Shown: positions 7,797-15,463, numbered from the stretch's first letter. The stretch is DNA of 18,782 nt from Firmicutes bacterium UBA4881 (GCA_002399235.1 DHDH01000009.1:1344-20125); one strand, 5' to 3'. A program made the numbers and translations. The notes: a model not told the origin generated them from the letters alone.

Positions 7797-7935
7797 GAGT
7801 GCTAACACTAAAAAATGGTTAGTTTAGAATTTGCTTATCGCGACTCACTACTGATAACATGTAAATAGTTTAGAACTTATTTAAGGAAATGTACAGGGTG
7901 GGAAAAGTAATTTTGGAATGTAAGGGGGAAAATAT

Positions 7936-10092
7936 ATGGCTATAGCAAAATTTGTGGTTAAGCCAAATAATGAGGGAAAAGAAATCCGCGAGGTTCGGAA
8001 ACGTGACGGAAGAGTAGTAGCTTTTGATGCCTCAAAAATTACAAAAGCTATTGCTAAAGCTGCGGATCAAGTAGGACTTCAACGTTCTCAAGAAATTGCT
8101 GCTTTGATGACGGTAGAAGTTATTCGCATACTCGATCAGGAGTTCCCCCAATTTACTACACCACATGTTGAAAACATACAAGACGTAGTTATTAAAGTTC
8201 TTAAAGAAAATAATCTGAATAATCTCGCTGAAACCTATCTAAGCTACAGAGAAGAACGGAATAAATCCCGTGCAGAAGCTACTAACCTTTTGCATCAAAT
8301 TGGCGATATTATCAAAGAATCACCAATTGGTATTGAAGGCAACGCTAATGTAGGGCATAACTTCTCAGCAAAACTCCTCCAGATCGCTAGTGCTGCTTCT
8401 AAGTGGTATTACGAAAATGAGATGTTGCCCCCAGAAATATCTAAAGCTCACAAAAACGGCTACATTCACATCCATGATCTCGATAGCTATGGAAAAACTA
8501 TCAATTGTATGCAAATCCCTCTCGATAAGCTGCTCGATAGCGGCTTCTCTACAGGTTATGGCTTTATAAGATCACCTAAACGAATTGGTTCTGCTGCTGC
8601 ACTAATGTGCATCATCTTACAATCTTCCCAGAATGATATGTATGGTGGTCAATCTATCCCTTGGATGGACAAGTCCTTAGCTAAATATGTAGATCCTCGT
8701 TATGATGATCTTGCGAAAAAGCAAAACCTCAACTCTGAAGAAAACAACCTGAAGCTAGCTATCGAAAGAGAAGTTTTTCAAGCTATGGAAGCAGTTGTTC
8801 ACAATTTAAATACTATGCACTCTAGAGCAGGATCTCAAGTTCCTTTTTCTTCAATAAACCTCGGGACCGACACTTCTATTAGGGGACGTTGCGTTACCGA
8901 ACAATTTCTCAAAGCTTTTAATGCTGGTTTAGGCCGGGGAGAAACACCTATCTTCCCTAATGTAGTCTTCCGTTTAAAAGAAGGAATAAACTTCTTACCT
9001 GACGACCCTAATTACGATCTTTACCAGCTAGCTTTAAAAGTTGCTGGTCGACGAATGAATCCAACCTTCTCTTTCATGGATTCCTCGATGAATAAGCCTT
9101 TTGGTGACCTTCCTGCTTACATGGGTTGCCGTAGTCGCTTAGTGGACAACATATATGGTGAATCTACACCTGAAGCTAGGGGAAGTATCGCTCCTGTATC
9201 TATTAATTTACCTCGTTTAGCTATCGAAGCAAACGGATCTATTGAGCAATTCTTCCAAAACCTTGATGAGGTTTTAGCATTATGTGAAAAACAACTTCTA
9301 CACCGCGTTAATGTGCTCAAAGAACGTAAGGTCAGTGATATTCCCTTCGTTATGGGCGAACATCTATACATGGGATCAGATAATCTAACTAGTACAGATA
9401 GCATTTGGGAAGCTATGAAACATGGCTCAATAAACATCGGTTTTATTGGTCTAGCAGAAGCACTACAGCTATTAGTTGGTGTCCATCACGGCCAAAGCGC
9501 CGAAGCACAGGAATTAGGTTTAAAGATTATTAAGCATATTCGTAACTATTGCGATGATATTGTCGAACGCGATCAACTTAACTGCACCTGCTATGCCACA
9601 CCAGCCGAAGGTCTTAGTGGTAGATTTATTGCCATTGACCGTAAAAAATTTGGCCTACTCCCAGGAATTACTGATAAAGAGTTTTACACTAACTCTTTCC
9701 ATGTGCCAGTAGACTACGAAATTTCTGCATTTAAAAAGATCGAGATTGAAGGACCTTACCATAAATATTGTAATGCTGGCCATATCTCCTACATTGAAGT
9801 TGAAGCTCCTCTTGTAGATAACCCCAAAGCACTCGAGAGCCTCCATAGGGCCATGGCTAGTGCTGATATGGGCTATGCTGGCGTTAATTTTCCTATCGAT
9901 GAATGCGTAGATTGTGCCTATAGTGGCATTATTGATAAGGAATGTCCAATTTGCGGTTCACCTCGAATTAATAGAGTACGTCGTGTTACTGGTTATCTTA
10001 GCTATCTCCACCGCTTTACTACTGGTAAGAAAGCTGAGTATGAGAAAAGACGTTCTCATAATGGTATTAATAGCATAAAAGGTGGTGACTAA
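7936..10092 (+). CDS. nrdD: Anaerobic (class III) ribonucleoside-triphosphate reductase
   Basis: Reduces ribonucleoside triphosphates to deoxy forms without oxygen, using a glycyl radical installed by NrdG. The 718 residues begin with an ATP-cone (VRKRDGRVVAFDASKITKAI, about 20-110) for allosteric control. The barrel carries Cys191 (TINCMQIP), the expected thiyl Cys398 in YMGCRSR, and Glu558 in ATPAEGLSGR. The C terminus has a zinc site of four cysteines (657, 660, 670, 673) followed by the radical site RRVTGYLS with Gly686. Many relatives read RVCGY, so Thr replaces Cys next to the glycine. ATG at 7936 follows AAGGGGG. Its last bases overlap or abut the thioredoxin-like gene downstream, so the two are coupled. 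nrdG is 3 kb further on. Confidence 0.97.
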   Translation: MAIAKFVVKPNNEGKEIREVRKRDGRVVAFDASKITKAIAKAADQVGLQRSQEIAALMTVEVIRILDQEFPQFTTPHVENIQDVVIKVLKENNLNNLAETYLSYREERNKSRAEATNLLHQIGDIIKESPIGIEGNANVGHNFSAKLLQIASAASKWYYENEMLPPEISKAHKNGYIHIHDLDSYGKTINCMQIPLDKLLDSGFSTGYGFIRSPKRIGSAAALMCIILQSSQNDMYGGQSIPWMDKSLAKYVDPRYDDLAKKQNLNSEENNLKLAIEREVFQAMEAVVHNLNTMHSRAGSQVPFSSINLGTDTSIRGRCVTEQFLKAFNAGLGRGETPIFPNVVFRLKEGINFLPDDPNYDLYQLALKVAGRRMNPTFSFMDSSMNKPFGDLPAYMGCRSRLVDNIYGESTPEARGSIAPVSINLPRLAIEANGSIEQFFQNLDEVLALCEKQLLHRVNVLKERKVSDIPFVMGEHLYMGSDNLTSTDSIWEAMKHGSINIGFIGLAEALQLLVGVHHGQSAEAQELGLKIIKHIRNYCDDIVERDQLNCTCYATPAEGLSGRFIAIDRKKFGLLPGITDKEFYTNSFHVPVDYEISAFKKIEIEGPYHKYCNAGHISYIEVEAPLVDNPKALESLHRAMASADMGYAGVNFPIDECVDCAYSGIIDKECPICGSPRINRVRRVTGYLSYLHRFTTGKKAEYEKRRSHNGINSIKGGD

Positions 10093-10354
10093 CCTGAAAA
10101 TTAAACTTCTTGGCGCTTGTTGCTCTGGTAACTGCTCGTTACTAGAAAGAAATGTCCGAGCAGCACTTAAAGAACTTAATCTTGACTTGGATATTGAAAG
10201 AGTTGACGACCTAGCTTCTATTGTCAATTATGGTTGTCTAAACGTTCCAGGTCTTGTTATAAACGAACGATTAATATCCCAAGGCACAGTGCTTGAGATC
10301 GACCAAATTAAAAATATTATTTCATCTTTCACCAGTTCAGAGAGGGATTCATAA
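10082..10354 (+). CDS. Small thioredoxin-fold protein linked to nrdD
   Basis: Up to 90 residues, resembling the 'redox-active disulfide protein 2' / thioredoxin_3 family of small thioredoxin-like proteins. The pattern is LKIKLLGACCSGNC at the N terminus, ERNVRAALKELNL, then the NVPGLVIN segment with the cis-Pro expected of thioredoxin folds, and a final helix. Family members usually have GxGCxxC; here the site is C13-C14-S-G-N-C18, so spacing is CxxxC or CxxxxC instead of CxxC. GTG 10082 and 10085 lie inside the Shine-Dalgarno AAGGTGGTGA. CTG at 10094, five bases later, would give the typical MKIKLLG start. It overlaps nrdD, which suggests it may feed electrons to NrdD or protect its cysteines. 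That role is inference. Confidence 0.8.
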   Translation: MVTNLKIKLLGACCSGNCSLLERNVRAALKELNLDLDIERVDDLASIVNYGCLNVPGLVINERLISQGTVLEIDQIKNIISSFTSSERDS

Positions 10355-10374
10355 GGAATCCCTCTCTTTCTTTA
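10340..10374 (+). terminator. Terminator after the nrdD unit
   Basis: Arms GAGAGGGATTC (10340-10350) and GAATCCCTCTC (10356-10366) pair perfectly over 11 bp around an ATAAG loop, followed by TTTCTTT. The left arm is also coding: it includes the last codons of the thioredoxin-like gene, and the stop codon is in the loop. Confidence 0.92.
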
Positions 10375-10418
10375 GTAGCCTAATTAATATTACTTTTGCA
10401 GGACATCATTGTAATTTG

Positions 10419-10466
10419 TGGTATAATATAGATAAGAACAGAAGCATCGTGGGCGCTGTCTGTTCT
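10419..10466 (+). promoter_or_regulatory. Extended -10 promoter and 5' hairpin before small membrane gene
   Basis: TGGTATAAT (10419-10427) is an extended -10 element with no good -35. Starting at about the first transcribed base, AGAACAGA (10435-10442) and TCTGTTCT (10459-10466) pair perfectly. A further AGC/GCT pairing inside extends the stem with a one-base bulge. The hairpin lies 24 nt upstream of the TTG start. It may stabilise the mRNA or be an operator. Confidence 0.55.
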
Positions 10467-10489
10467 GCTTAAATAAGGGGGGAGTAAAG

Positions 10490-10675
10490 TTGGCAGTCCA
10501 AACTCCTAGAGATATTATCTCTTGGACACTATTTGGCGGTATTATCGGTTTGCTGATTGGCTCCTTCTTCACTCAACTTTTTTGGGGAGCCATTATTGGT
10601 TTGGGTGTAGGGTTTATTGGTTCACTATGGTCGTTTTTACACTACAAAAAAGAACAGGAAAAGTACAAGGTCTAA
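10490..10675 (+). CDS. Small glycine-rich two-helix membrane protein
   Basis: 61 residues of unknown function. Two hydrophobic segments (about 11-29 and 31-50) are rich in spaced glycines (FGGIIGLLIGSFF, WGAIIGLGVGFIGSLW), as in helix-packing glycine-zipper proteins. A charged tail HYKKEQEKYKV follows and is probably cytoplasmic. The start TTG 10490 is supported by GGGGGGAG five bases upstream, and the gene has its own promoter and a terminator just four bases after the stop, so it is a real monocistronic gene. It resembles the small AtpZ/AtpI-like or uncharacterised membrane proteins common in Firmicutes, but no family can be named safely. It lies just upstream of the wzz unit. Confidence 0.75.
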   Translation: MAVQTPRDIISWTLFGGIIGLLIGSFFTQLFWGAIIGLGVGFIGSLWSFLHYKKEQEKYKV

Positions 10676-10679
10676 AACT

Positions 10680-10706
10680 GGCAGCCCGTCAGGGCTGCCC
10701 TTCTTT
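10680..10706 (+). terminator. Terminator after small membrane gene
   Basis: GGCAGCCC (10680-10687) and GGGCTGCC (10692-10699) pair perfectly around GTCA, followed by CTTCTTT. Confidence 0.92.
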
Positions 10707-10745
10707 AGTTTATTATCTTCTTTGCAGGATAGTATTTAGATTCTG

Positions 10746-10759
10746 TTGAACTAGTTCAA
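10746..10759. promoter_or_regulatory. Perfect 14-bp palindrome upstream of wzz
   Basis: TTGAACTAGTTCAA is its own reverse complement. It lies 30 bases before the wzz-like start, where an operator for a dimeric regulator would be expected. It has the GAAC/GTTC arms of LexA sites, but only two bases between them instead of four, so I do not call it an SOS box. Confidence 0.5.
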
Positions 10760-10789
10760 GAACGTAGTTGTGTCAGGAGGGATTATGTT

Positions 10790-12223
10790 TTGGAACTTCT
10801 CGAATACATTGCTATTTTAAAAAAGTACTGGTACTTAATTTTAGGTTTAACGGTCATTGCTGCATTAGTAGCAGGCATATCAAGCTCACTCATGGCACCA
10901 ATTTATGAGTCCGACGCAAAAATTTTGGTCCGGGACAAAAACTCCTCTAGTATCGATACGATGATCTTTGGAGCTATGGGTGGACAAGCTCGCAACCAAA
11001 TTCAAAATAGCGTTGAAATATTAAAAAGTAGATCTTTAGCTTTCGCTGCTAGTAAGAATCTTGGTTTAGATTACCCTCTTGGTAGTGCCAAATTAAATGT
11101 ATTTCGTGCTGGTTACTCGATTCAACCTGTTCAAGGTACGGACTTCATTCGTATAAGTTATCAAAGCAAAGAACCGGCTTTTGCACGCGACGCTGTTAAT
11201 GCTCTAGTTGATGCCTTTGTTGAAACAACTTTGCTTTACAACCGAGAAGAGGCACGTTCAGCTCGCAATTTTATTGAGGATCAACTTGTCAATATGACCG
11301 AAACTTTGCGTATTTCCGAGGAAAGATTACGTCAATTTAAAGAAAAAGAAAGAATCTTAAGCCCTAGTGAAGAGGCTAAAGCTATAGTCAATAGACTTAC
11401 TAGTTTAGAGGTTTCCCGTAGTGAAGCTCTAGTTGCCAAACGAGAAGAAGAAACTAAGCTCGAACAAATGCTCACTCAGCTACAAAAAGAAACCAATACT
11501 TACATTTCCTCACAAGTAATTAGCACTAATCCTTTAGTTACAAATATTAAAACTCAGTTAATTGCCAAAGAAACCGAGTTAGAGGTTCTGCTCTCAAAGA
11601 GTACACCTAATAGCCGAGAAGTAATCAACCTAAAGAAAGAGATCGATGTTCTTAAGTTACAACTCAATCAACAAGTAGAACAGATTGTTACTTCCCAAAC
11701 AGAGACGACTAATCCACTTTACCAACAATTAATCGTTTCGATTAGCCAAACTCAAACTATTATTACTGCTTTGGAATCTCGGATCTCTGCCTTAGCTGAC
11801 TTAGCTAAGGAAACCGAAAAGCAATTTGATTTACTTCCCGAAAAAGAAATTGAATTAGCTAGACTAACAAGAGATTTACAAGTCGCTGAAAATATCTACT
11901 CTGTTCTCTTGCAAAAGAAAGAAGAGTATCGTATACAAGAAGCGATGCAAACAGCAAATATTCAAAAAGTAGACATGGCTATCCTACCAGATATCAATAA
12001 ACCTGTTAGTCCTAAGACTAAAATGAATATTGCAGTAGCTATATTTTTAGGTTTGTTCCTTGGTGCTATGTTAGCCTTTTTATTTGAATACCTGGATAAT
12101 ACTATTGTTACTAAAGAAGATATTGAACAATATCTCGAACTATCAGTTTTAGCAATGATACCTGAGATTAATACTGAGGGAGGTGCTTATAGTGCTGGGG
12201 AGAAAAAATTTAAGCGTAGATAA
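10790..12223 (+). CDS. Wzz/CapA-type polysaccharide chain-length protein
   Basis: Polysaccharide co-polymerase (PCP-2 type) that controls chain length or export of a surface or exopolysaccharide. The 477 residues have TM1 at about 14-34 (YWYLILGLTVIAALVAG), a Wzz domain, a long extracytoplasmic coiled coil at about 155-375, and the Pro-rich entry PVSPKTKMN into TM2 (about 408-432). There is a short cytoplasmic tail. The GNVR-type region LPEKEIELARLTRDLQVAENIYSVLLQKKEE is typical. TTG 10790 lies nine bases after AGGAGG. The tail overlaps the tyrosine kinase gene, and in Firmicutes the two proteins interact: this one activates the kinase. No glycosyltransferases or polymerase are nearby, so the polysaccharide locus must be elsewhere or absent. 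Confidence 0.92.
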   Translation: MELLEYIAILKKYWYLILGLTVIAALVAGISSSLMAPIYESDAKILVRDKNSSSIDTMIFGAMGGQARNQIQNSVEILKSRSLAFAASKNLGLDYPLGSAKLNVFRAGYSIQPVQGTDFIRISYQSKEPAFARDAVNALVDAFVETTLLYNREEARSARNFIEDQLVNMTETLRISEERLRQFKEKERILSPSEEAKAIVNRLTSLEVSRSEALVAKREEETKLEQMLTQLQKETNTYISSQVISTNPLVTNIKTQLIAKETELEVLLSKSTPNSREVINLKKEIDVLKLQLNQQVEQIVTSQTETTNPLYQQLIVSISQTQTIITALESRISALADLAKETEKQFDLLPEKEIELARLTRDLQVAENIYSVLLQKKEEYRIQEAMQTANIQKVDMAILPDINKPVSPKTKMNIAVAIFLGLFLGAMLAFLFEYLDNTIVTKEDIEQYLELSVLAMIPEINTEGGAYSAGEKKFKRR

Positions 12224-12917
12224 TTCCACATCAACTTTAATTACTGATTTAGATCCTAAGTCACCAGCTGTAGAAGCTTATAAACTGCTTCGAACAAACT
12301 TAAGTTTTGCTAGCACAGATAAACCTCTTCAAGTTATAGGTATGACAAGTTCTGGACCAGGAGAAGGAAAGTCAACAGTTGCTGCCAATATGGCAATTGC
12401 ACTTGCCCAAAGTGGTAATCAGGTCTTAATAATGGATTCTGACTTAAGACGTTCTACACAACATAAAATCTTCAAGATTCCTGGTAGACGTATAGGTGTA
12501 ACAGATATTCTTACAGGTACCAAAGATATTTCTGAATGTCTTGCTCCTACTCTAGTACCTACCCTTACTCTTTTAAGTGCCGGACCAACTCCACCTAATC
12601 CATCAGAACTACTAGGTTCAAATAAAATGACCCAACTGGTTACTGAATTAAAAGAGCAGTTCGATACAATAGTTATTGATTTACCTCCTGTAATCTCTGT
12701 TACCGACGCTTTAATTATGAGTCCTCTAGTAGATGGTTTTGTTTTTGTTATCTCAAGTGGCTCTACCGATCGCAGAGCCGCATTAAATGCTAAACAACTT
12801 CTTGTTAATGCTAAAGCTAATATTCTCGGAGCTGTATTAAATAGAGCTGACCCCAATAAATCATATGGCTCTTATTACTCTCACTACTATTACTACTATT
12901 ATAACGAAGAGAGCTAA
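12192..12917 (+). CDS. Bacterial tyrosine kinase (BY-kinase), CpsD/CapB type
   Basis: Cytoplasmic autophosphorylating tyrosine kinase that works with the Wzz-like partner to regulate polysaccharide assembly. Motifs (numbered from GTG 12192): EAYKLLRTNL activation region at 28-37, Walker A SSGPGEGKST (53-62), Walker A' VLIMDSDLRR (78-87), and Walker B IVIDLPP (160-166). The Tyr-rich C-terminal cluster YGSYYSHYYYYYYNEES has nine tyrosines in its 17 residues and is the autophosphorylation site. The frame is open from GTG 12183, but that base triplet is inside the Shine-Dalgarno GGGAGGTG. GTG 12192, six bases later, is the better start (241 residues). It overlaps the upstream gene by 32 bp. A strong terminator follows. 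Confidence 0.93.
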   Translation: MLGRKNLSVDNSTSTLITDLDPKSPAVEAYKLLRTNLSFASTDKPLQVIGMTSSGPGEGKSTVAANMAIALAQSGNQVLIMDSDLRRSTQHKIFKIPGRRIGVTDILTGTKDISECLAPTLVPTLTLLSAGPTPPNPSELLGSNKMTQLVTELKEQFDTIVIDLPPVISVTDALIMSPLVDGFVFVISSGSTDRRAALNAKQLLVNAKANILGAVLNRADPNKSYGSYYSHYYYYYYNEES

Positions 12918-12943
12918 TAAGCGTTTATCTTGCGATTTTATCT

Positions 12944-12986
12944 GGTTGTGTTGAAGATTAAATTCTTCGACACAACCTTGCTTTTT
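12944..12986 (+). terminator. Terminator after the wzz-kinase operon
   Basis: GGTTGTGTTGAAGA (12944-12957) pairs with TCTTCGACACAACC (12964-12977) with a single G-T wobble, followed by TTGCTTTTT. Confidence 0.88.
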
Positions 12987-13040
12987 AGTTCCTACTAATC
13001 TATTATTTACGGTAAGAGCTAAAATTCGCTTAATGCCTTA

Positions 13041-13065
13041 GATATAAGAGGTATTTTTTTATATC
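13041..13065. promoter_or_regulatory. Inverted repeat upstream of nrdG
   Basis: GATATA (13041-13046) and TATATC (13060-13065) form exact inverted arms about 37 bp before the nrdG start. The DNA is AT-rich, so chance is possible. It may overlap the nrdG promoter, which I could not place with confidence. Confidence 0.3.
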
Positions 13066-13101
13066 AAAAATAATATTTTCATCTAGTTAAGAGGTGTGAT
13101 C

Positions 13102-13659
13102 GTGTTGGACTTGCCATTATCTAAACACATTTTAAGGATCGCTGGCATTGTTCCTGAAAGCTATGTAGATGGACCAGGAATCCGCTACACCATCTTTGTA
13201 CAAGGTTGTCCTCATCACTGCGTAGGTTGCCATAACCCTGAAACTTGGGACTTTTTTGGTGGTTCCTTGTTTACTGGCGAAGAGCTATTCGAAAATATTG
13301 CCTGCGCTAAACAAGACAACCCTTATTTAGAAGGTGTTACACTATCTGGAGGGGAACCTTTTAGTCAAGCACAAGCACTTACGGCTTTAGCTGCTAAACT
13401 TAAGACTCTTCCCCTAAATCTAGTGGTCTATACTGGTTATACTCTAGAACAATTATCTAAAATCCCTTATGCTATTAATCTACTAGAGTACATTGATTAT
13501 CTTATCGATGGACCTTTTATGCAGGAGAAAAAATCCTTGTCTCTCCCCTTTAGAGGTTCCACTAACCAACGCATTAGAGAGAGGCCGGAAATAGAACAGT
13601 TTTTAATGGCACAGGCTAATATTACTCCTGTGCTTAGCGTTTATTCAAATTCGTTGTAG
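13102..13659 (+). CDS. nrdG: Anaerobic ribonucleotide reductase activating protein
   Basis: Radical-SAM activase that generates the glycyl radical on NrdD. About 185 residues. The [4Fe-4S] site is CPHHCVGC, a CX3CX2C motif (Cys36, 40, 43 from GTG 13102), preceded by VDGPGIRYTIFVQG and followed by HNPETW, all typical of NrdG. The SAM-binding GGE motif is VTLSGGEPF. The open frame begins at GTG 13096, but this lies within the Shine-Dalgarno GAGGTG; GTG 13102 (or TTG 13105) is better spaced. In many bacteria nrdG follows nrdD directly. Here they are separated by four other genes, and nrdG has its own intergenic region. An insertion sequence lies downstream. Confidence 0.94.
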   Translation: MLDLPLSKHILRIAGIVPESYVDGPGIRYTIFVQGCPHHCVGCHNPETWDFFGGSLFTGEELFENIACAKQDNPYLEGVTLSGGEPFSQAQALTALAAKLKTLPLNLVVYTGYTLEQLSKIPYAINLLEYIDYLIDGPFMQEKKSLSLPFRGSTNQRIRERPEIEQFLMAQANITPVLSVYSNSL

Positions 13660-13725
13660 GAAAAACTAAGACCTCTTAGCTAAAGAAACCTTTTATAACA
13701 CCTTTCATTTTGTGGGTTTAAGTCT

Positions 13726-13758
13726 TACAACCCGTTTTCCGTATTAAGCATTTTTAAA
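13726..13758 (+). repeat. Left terminal inverted repeat of the IS
   Basis: It begins TACAACCCGTTTTCCG and matches the reverse complement of 15464-15496 at 25 of 33 bases. Several of the differences are transitions, consistent with age. Confidence 0.7.
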
Positions 13759-13792
13759 TTTTCTTTAGCAGTTTAAAGGACTTTCTTAATAT

Positions 13793-15423
13793 ATGGCAAA
13801 CCATTTTATAGTGAGGTGGTTTGCTATTAGAAGAAATGATTTTTCTACTTCTAAAGTTACTGCAAAGAAAACACCAACAACTACTAATAAAATTGTCAAA
13901 TCTCTTGACGATATTGTTATTATAAAAGCTATGCTTAGTCGATTTGGATTGGCTTCTATAATCGCTAAACACATTGTTACCGAACGTGACAGAGGTAGAC
14001 CATCTCATGGTGAGCTTGTTGAGGTCTTAGTCATTAATCGTCTTAGTTCACCCAAACCGCTATATAATGTAGAATGCTGGGCTCACGAACATTGCGTCGC
14101 TGATCTTTACGGTTATCCAGCCGAAAAGTTCAACGATGATCGTATCCGCAGAACACTAGATAAACTATGGGAATACGAAGAGACCATTCTTGATGAATGT
14201 GCCTTAAAAATAGCTACAGAATTTGGAGTTCCATTCGACGAACTTTTATATGCTTTAACCTCTATCTACTTCGAAGGTAATTATGCAAGCGAAGAGGAAC
14301 TGGTTAGACTTGGTTATAGTAGGGATCAAAAACCAGACAAAAAGCAAGTTAATCTAGGGCTTACTGTTACACGTTCAGGTAACATACCTATTTTAGGCAA
14401 AGTGCTTTCGGGGAACACAGGTGATCCATCTACTGTTAAAGCTAATATTGAATCCCTTAGAAAGCTTTTGAGCAAAAAGAGTTATTTGAGGATAACCGAT
14501 GGCATCATGATTAACCCCGAGAATATCCATATCATGGAACAAGATCAACTTGGGTTTTGGGCCCATATCAAGCTGACACTTATCTTTTAGAATGTCTTGA
14601 TCTACCGAATCTTCCATGGAAAACTGCTACTTACTCTGGAGCAAAAGGTAACGGGATCTACAAAACCTACGAAACAGAAACTACAATTGTTTATAAACAA
14701 CCAATCGATGACGCAGAAGCTCCTAATGAACCACCGGAAAAAAGAGGGAAAAAATCTAAGCAGACAACTATTGAGTACTCTTACAATGAAAGAGTAGTTG
14801 TTGTTTACTCCTCTAGCAAAGCAAGTAAAGATCAGAAGACTAGAGAGAAAGATATCGCAAAAATTACCGAAAAACTCGATAAAGTCGCAGCTGGCTTAAA
14901 CCGTTATCACCTTAAAACGTGTTGTGCAGTTATGAACAAAGTTAAAGAAATTCTCAGTGGCCATTTTGCCAAATACAAAAAGTCTCTAACCATTGATATT
15001 GTTGGCACCGATGGTACTATGAGTTTCTCTTGGAGTTGGAAAAATGACGTATTAGATAAGCTAAAAACCAGGGATGGCATCTATACACTCATAACTAACA
15101 AAAGAGATTGCAGTGCCAAAGAACTTCTGGAACTATACAAAAGTAGAAATGGCATAGAATCAAGGTTTCGCGATTTATAATCCACCATCAAAGTAAGACC
15201 TTTATTCGTACACACCGAAGAAAGGATAAGGTCTCTGGTTCTTATTACCATTTTAGCGTTACAGATCTACTCTCTAATCGAAGAGGGAGTTAGTGTTCTA
15301 CAGACTGAGGTTAAACAGAGCTATTACGAAATTGAATGGATTAACCTAACTTATGACCATTTCAAGATATTGGAACTCTTGAAATTGGCTCTTTTTGACC
15401 TACCCGATTTTGTTACTTCCTGA
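13793..15423 (+). pseudogene. Broken IS1634-family transposase
   Basis: It can be followed as one protein through two lesions. Frame 2 (13793-14550) carries the DUF4277 region (KSLDDIVIIKAMLSRFGL, FNDDRIRRTLDKLW) and the start of the DDE domain (TSIYFEGNY, GYSRDQKPDKKQVNLGL, GNTGDPSTV, ITDGIMINPENI). Near 14550-14560 it shifts to frame 1, as after a 1-base deletion, and continues PYQADTYLLECLDL to the third-acidic region YKSRNGIESRFRDL. A TAA at 15178-15180 replaces what relatives have as Lys, and the same frame then runs on (STIKVRPLFVHTEERIRSLV...) to TGA at 15421. The first catalytic Asp, expected before LTSIYFEG, is Ala (GCT). It is therefore inactive by three independent changes. Confidence 0.88.
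13794..13826 (+). promoter_or_regulatory. Hairpin over the IS transposase start
   Basis: TGGCAAACCA (13794-13803) pairs with TGGTTTGCTA (13817-13826) with one wobble. The Shine-Dalgarno-like GAGG is held in the loop and stem. Such hairpins in other insertion sequences block translation from read-through transcripts. Confidence 0.5.
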
Positions 15424-15463
15424 AGATAATGTCCAAAAAATTCAATAAACAAGTGGGTTAAAA

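Larger units (their letters stand above)
7435..7935. other. 501 bp divergent promoter region, hpt / nrdD
   Basis: No intact gene. It contains the minus-strand hpt promoter and leader inverted repeat, and the plus-strand nrdD promoter (both listed). TAGTTTAGAA occurs at 7820-7829 and again at 7866-7875, between the nrdD promoter and the start codon. I found no NrdR box matching the usual ACACwATATATwGTGT pattern. Confidence 0.5.

Noticed and set aside
7797..7806. GAGTGCTAA resembling half of a CIRCE heat-shock element
   Set aside because: The required TTAGCACTC nine bases upstream is absent; a single half-site is likely chance.
10435..10466. GAAC...GTTC arms as a LexA box
   Set aside because: The arms are about 20 bases apart; LexA sites in Firmicutes have four.
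10782..10820. ATG (10784) 4 bases after the wzz SD, opening an 11-codon leader peptide
   Set aside because: It stops after 11 codons, and the TTG in the wzz frame is well spaced; no attenuator structure is visible.
14545..14562. Programmed -1 frameshift in the IS transposase
   Set aside because: No X-XXY-YYZ heptamer in the reading frame; with the other lesions, a plain deletion is more likely.
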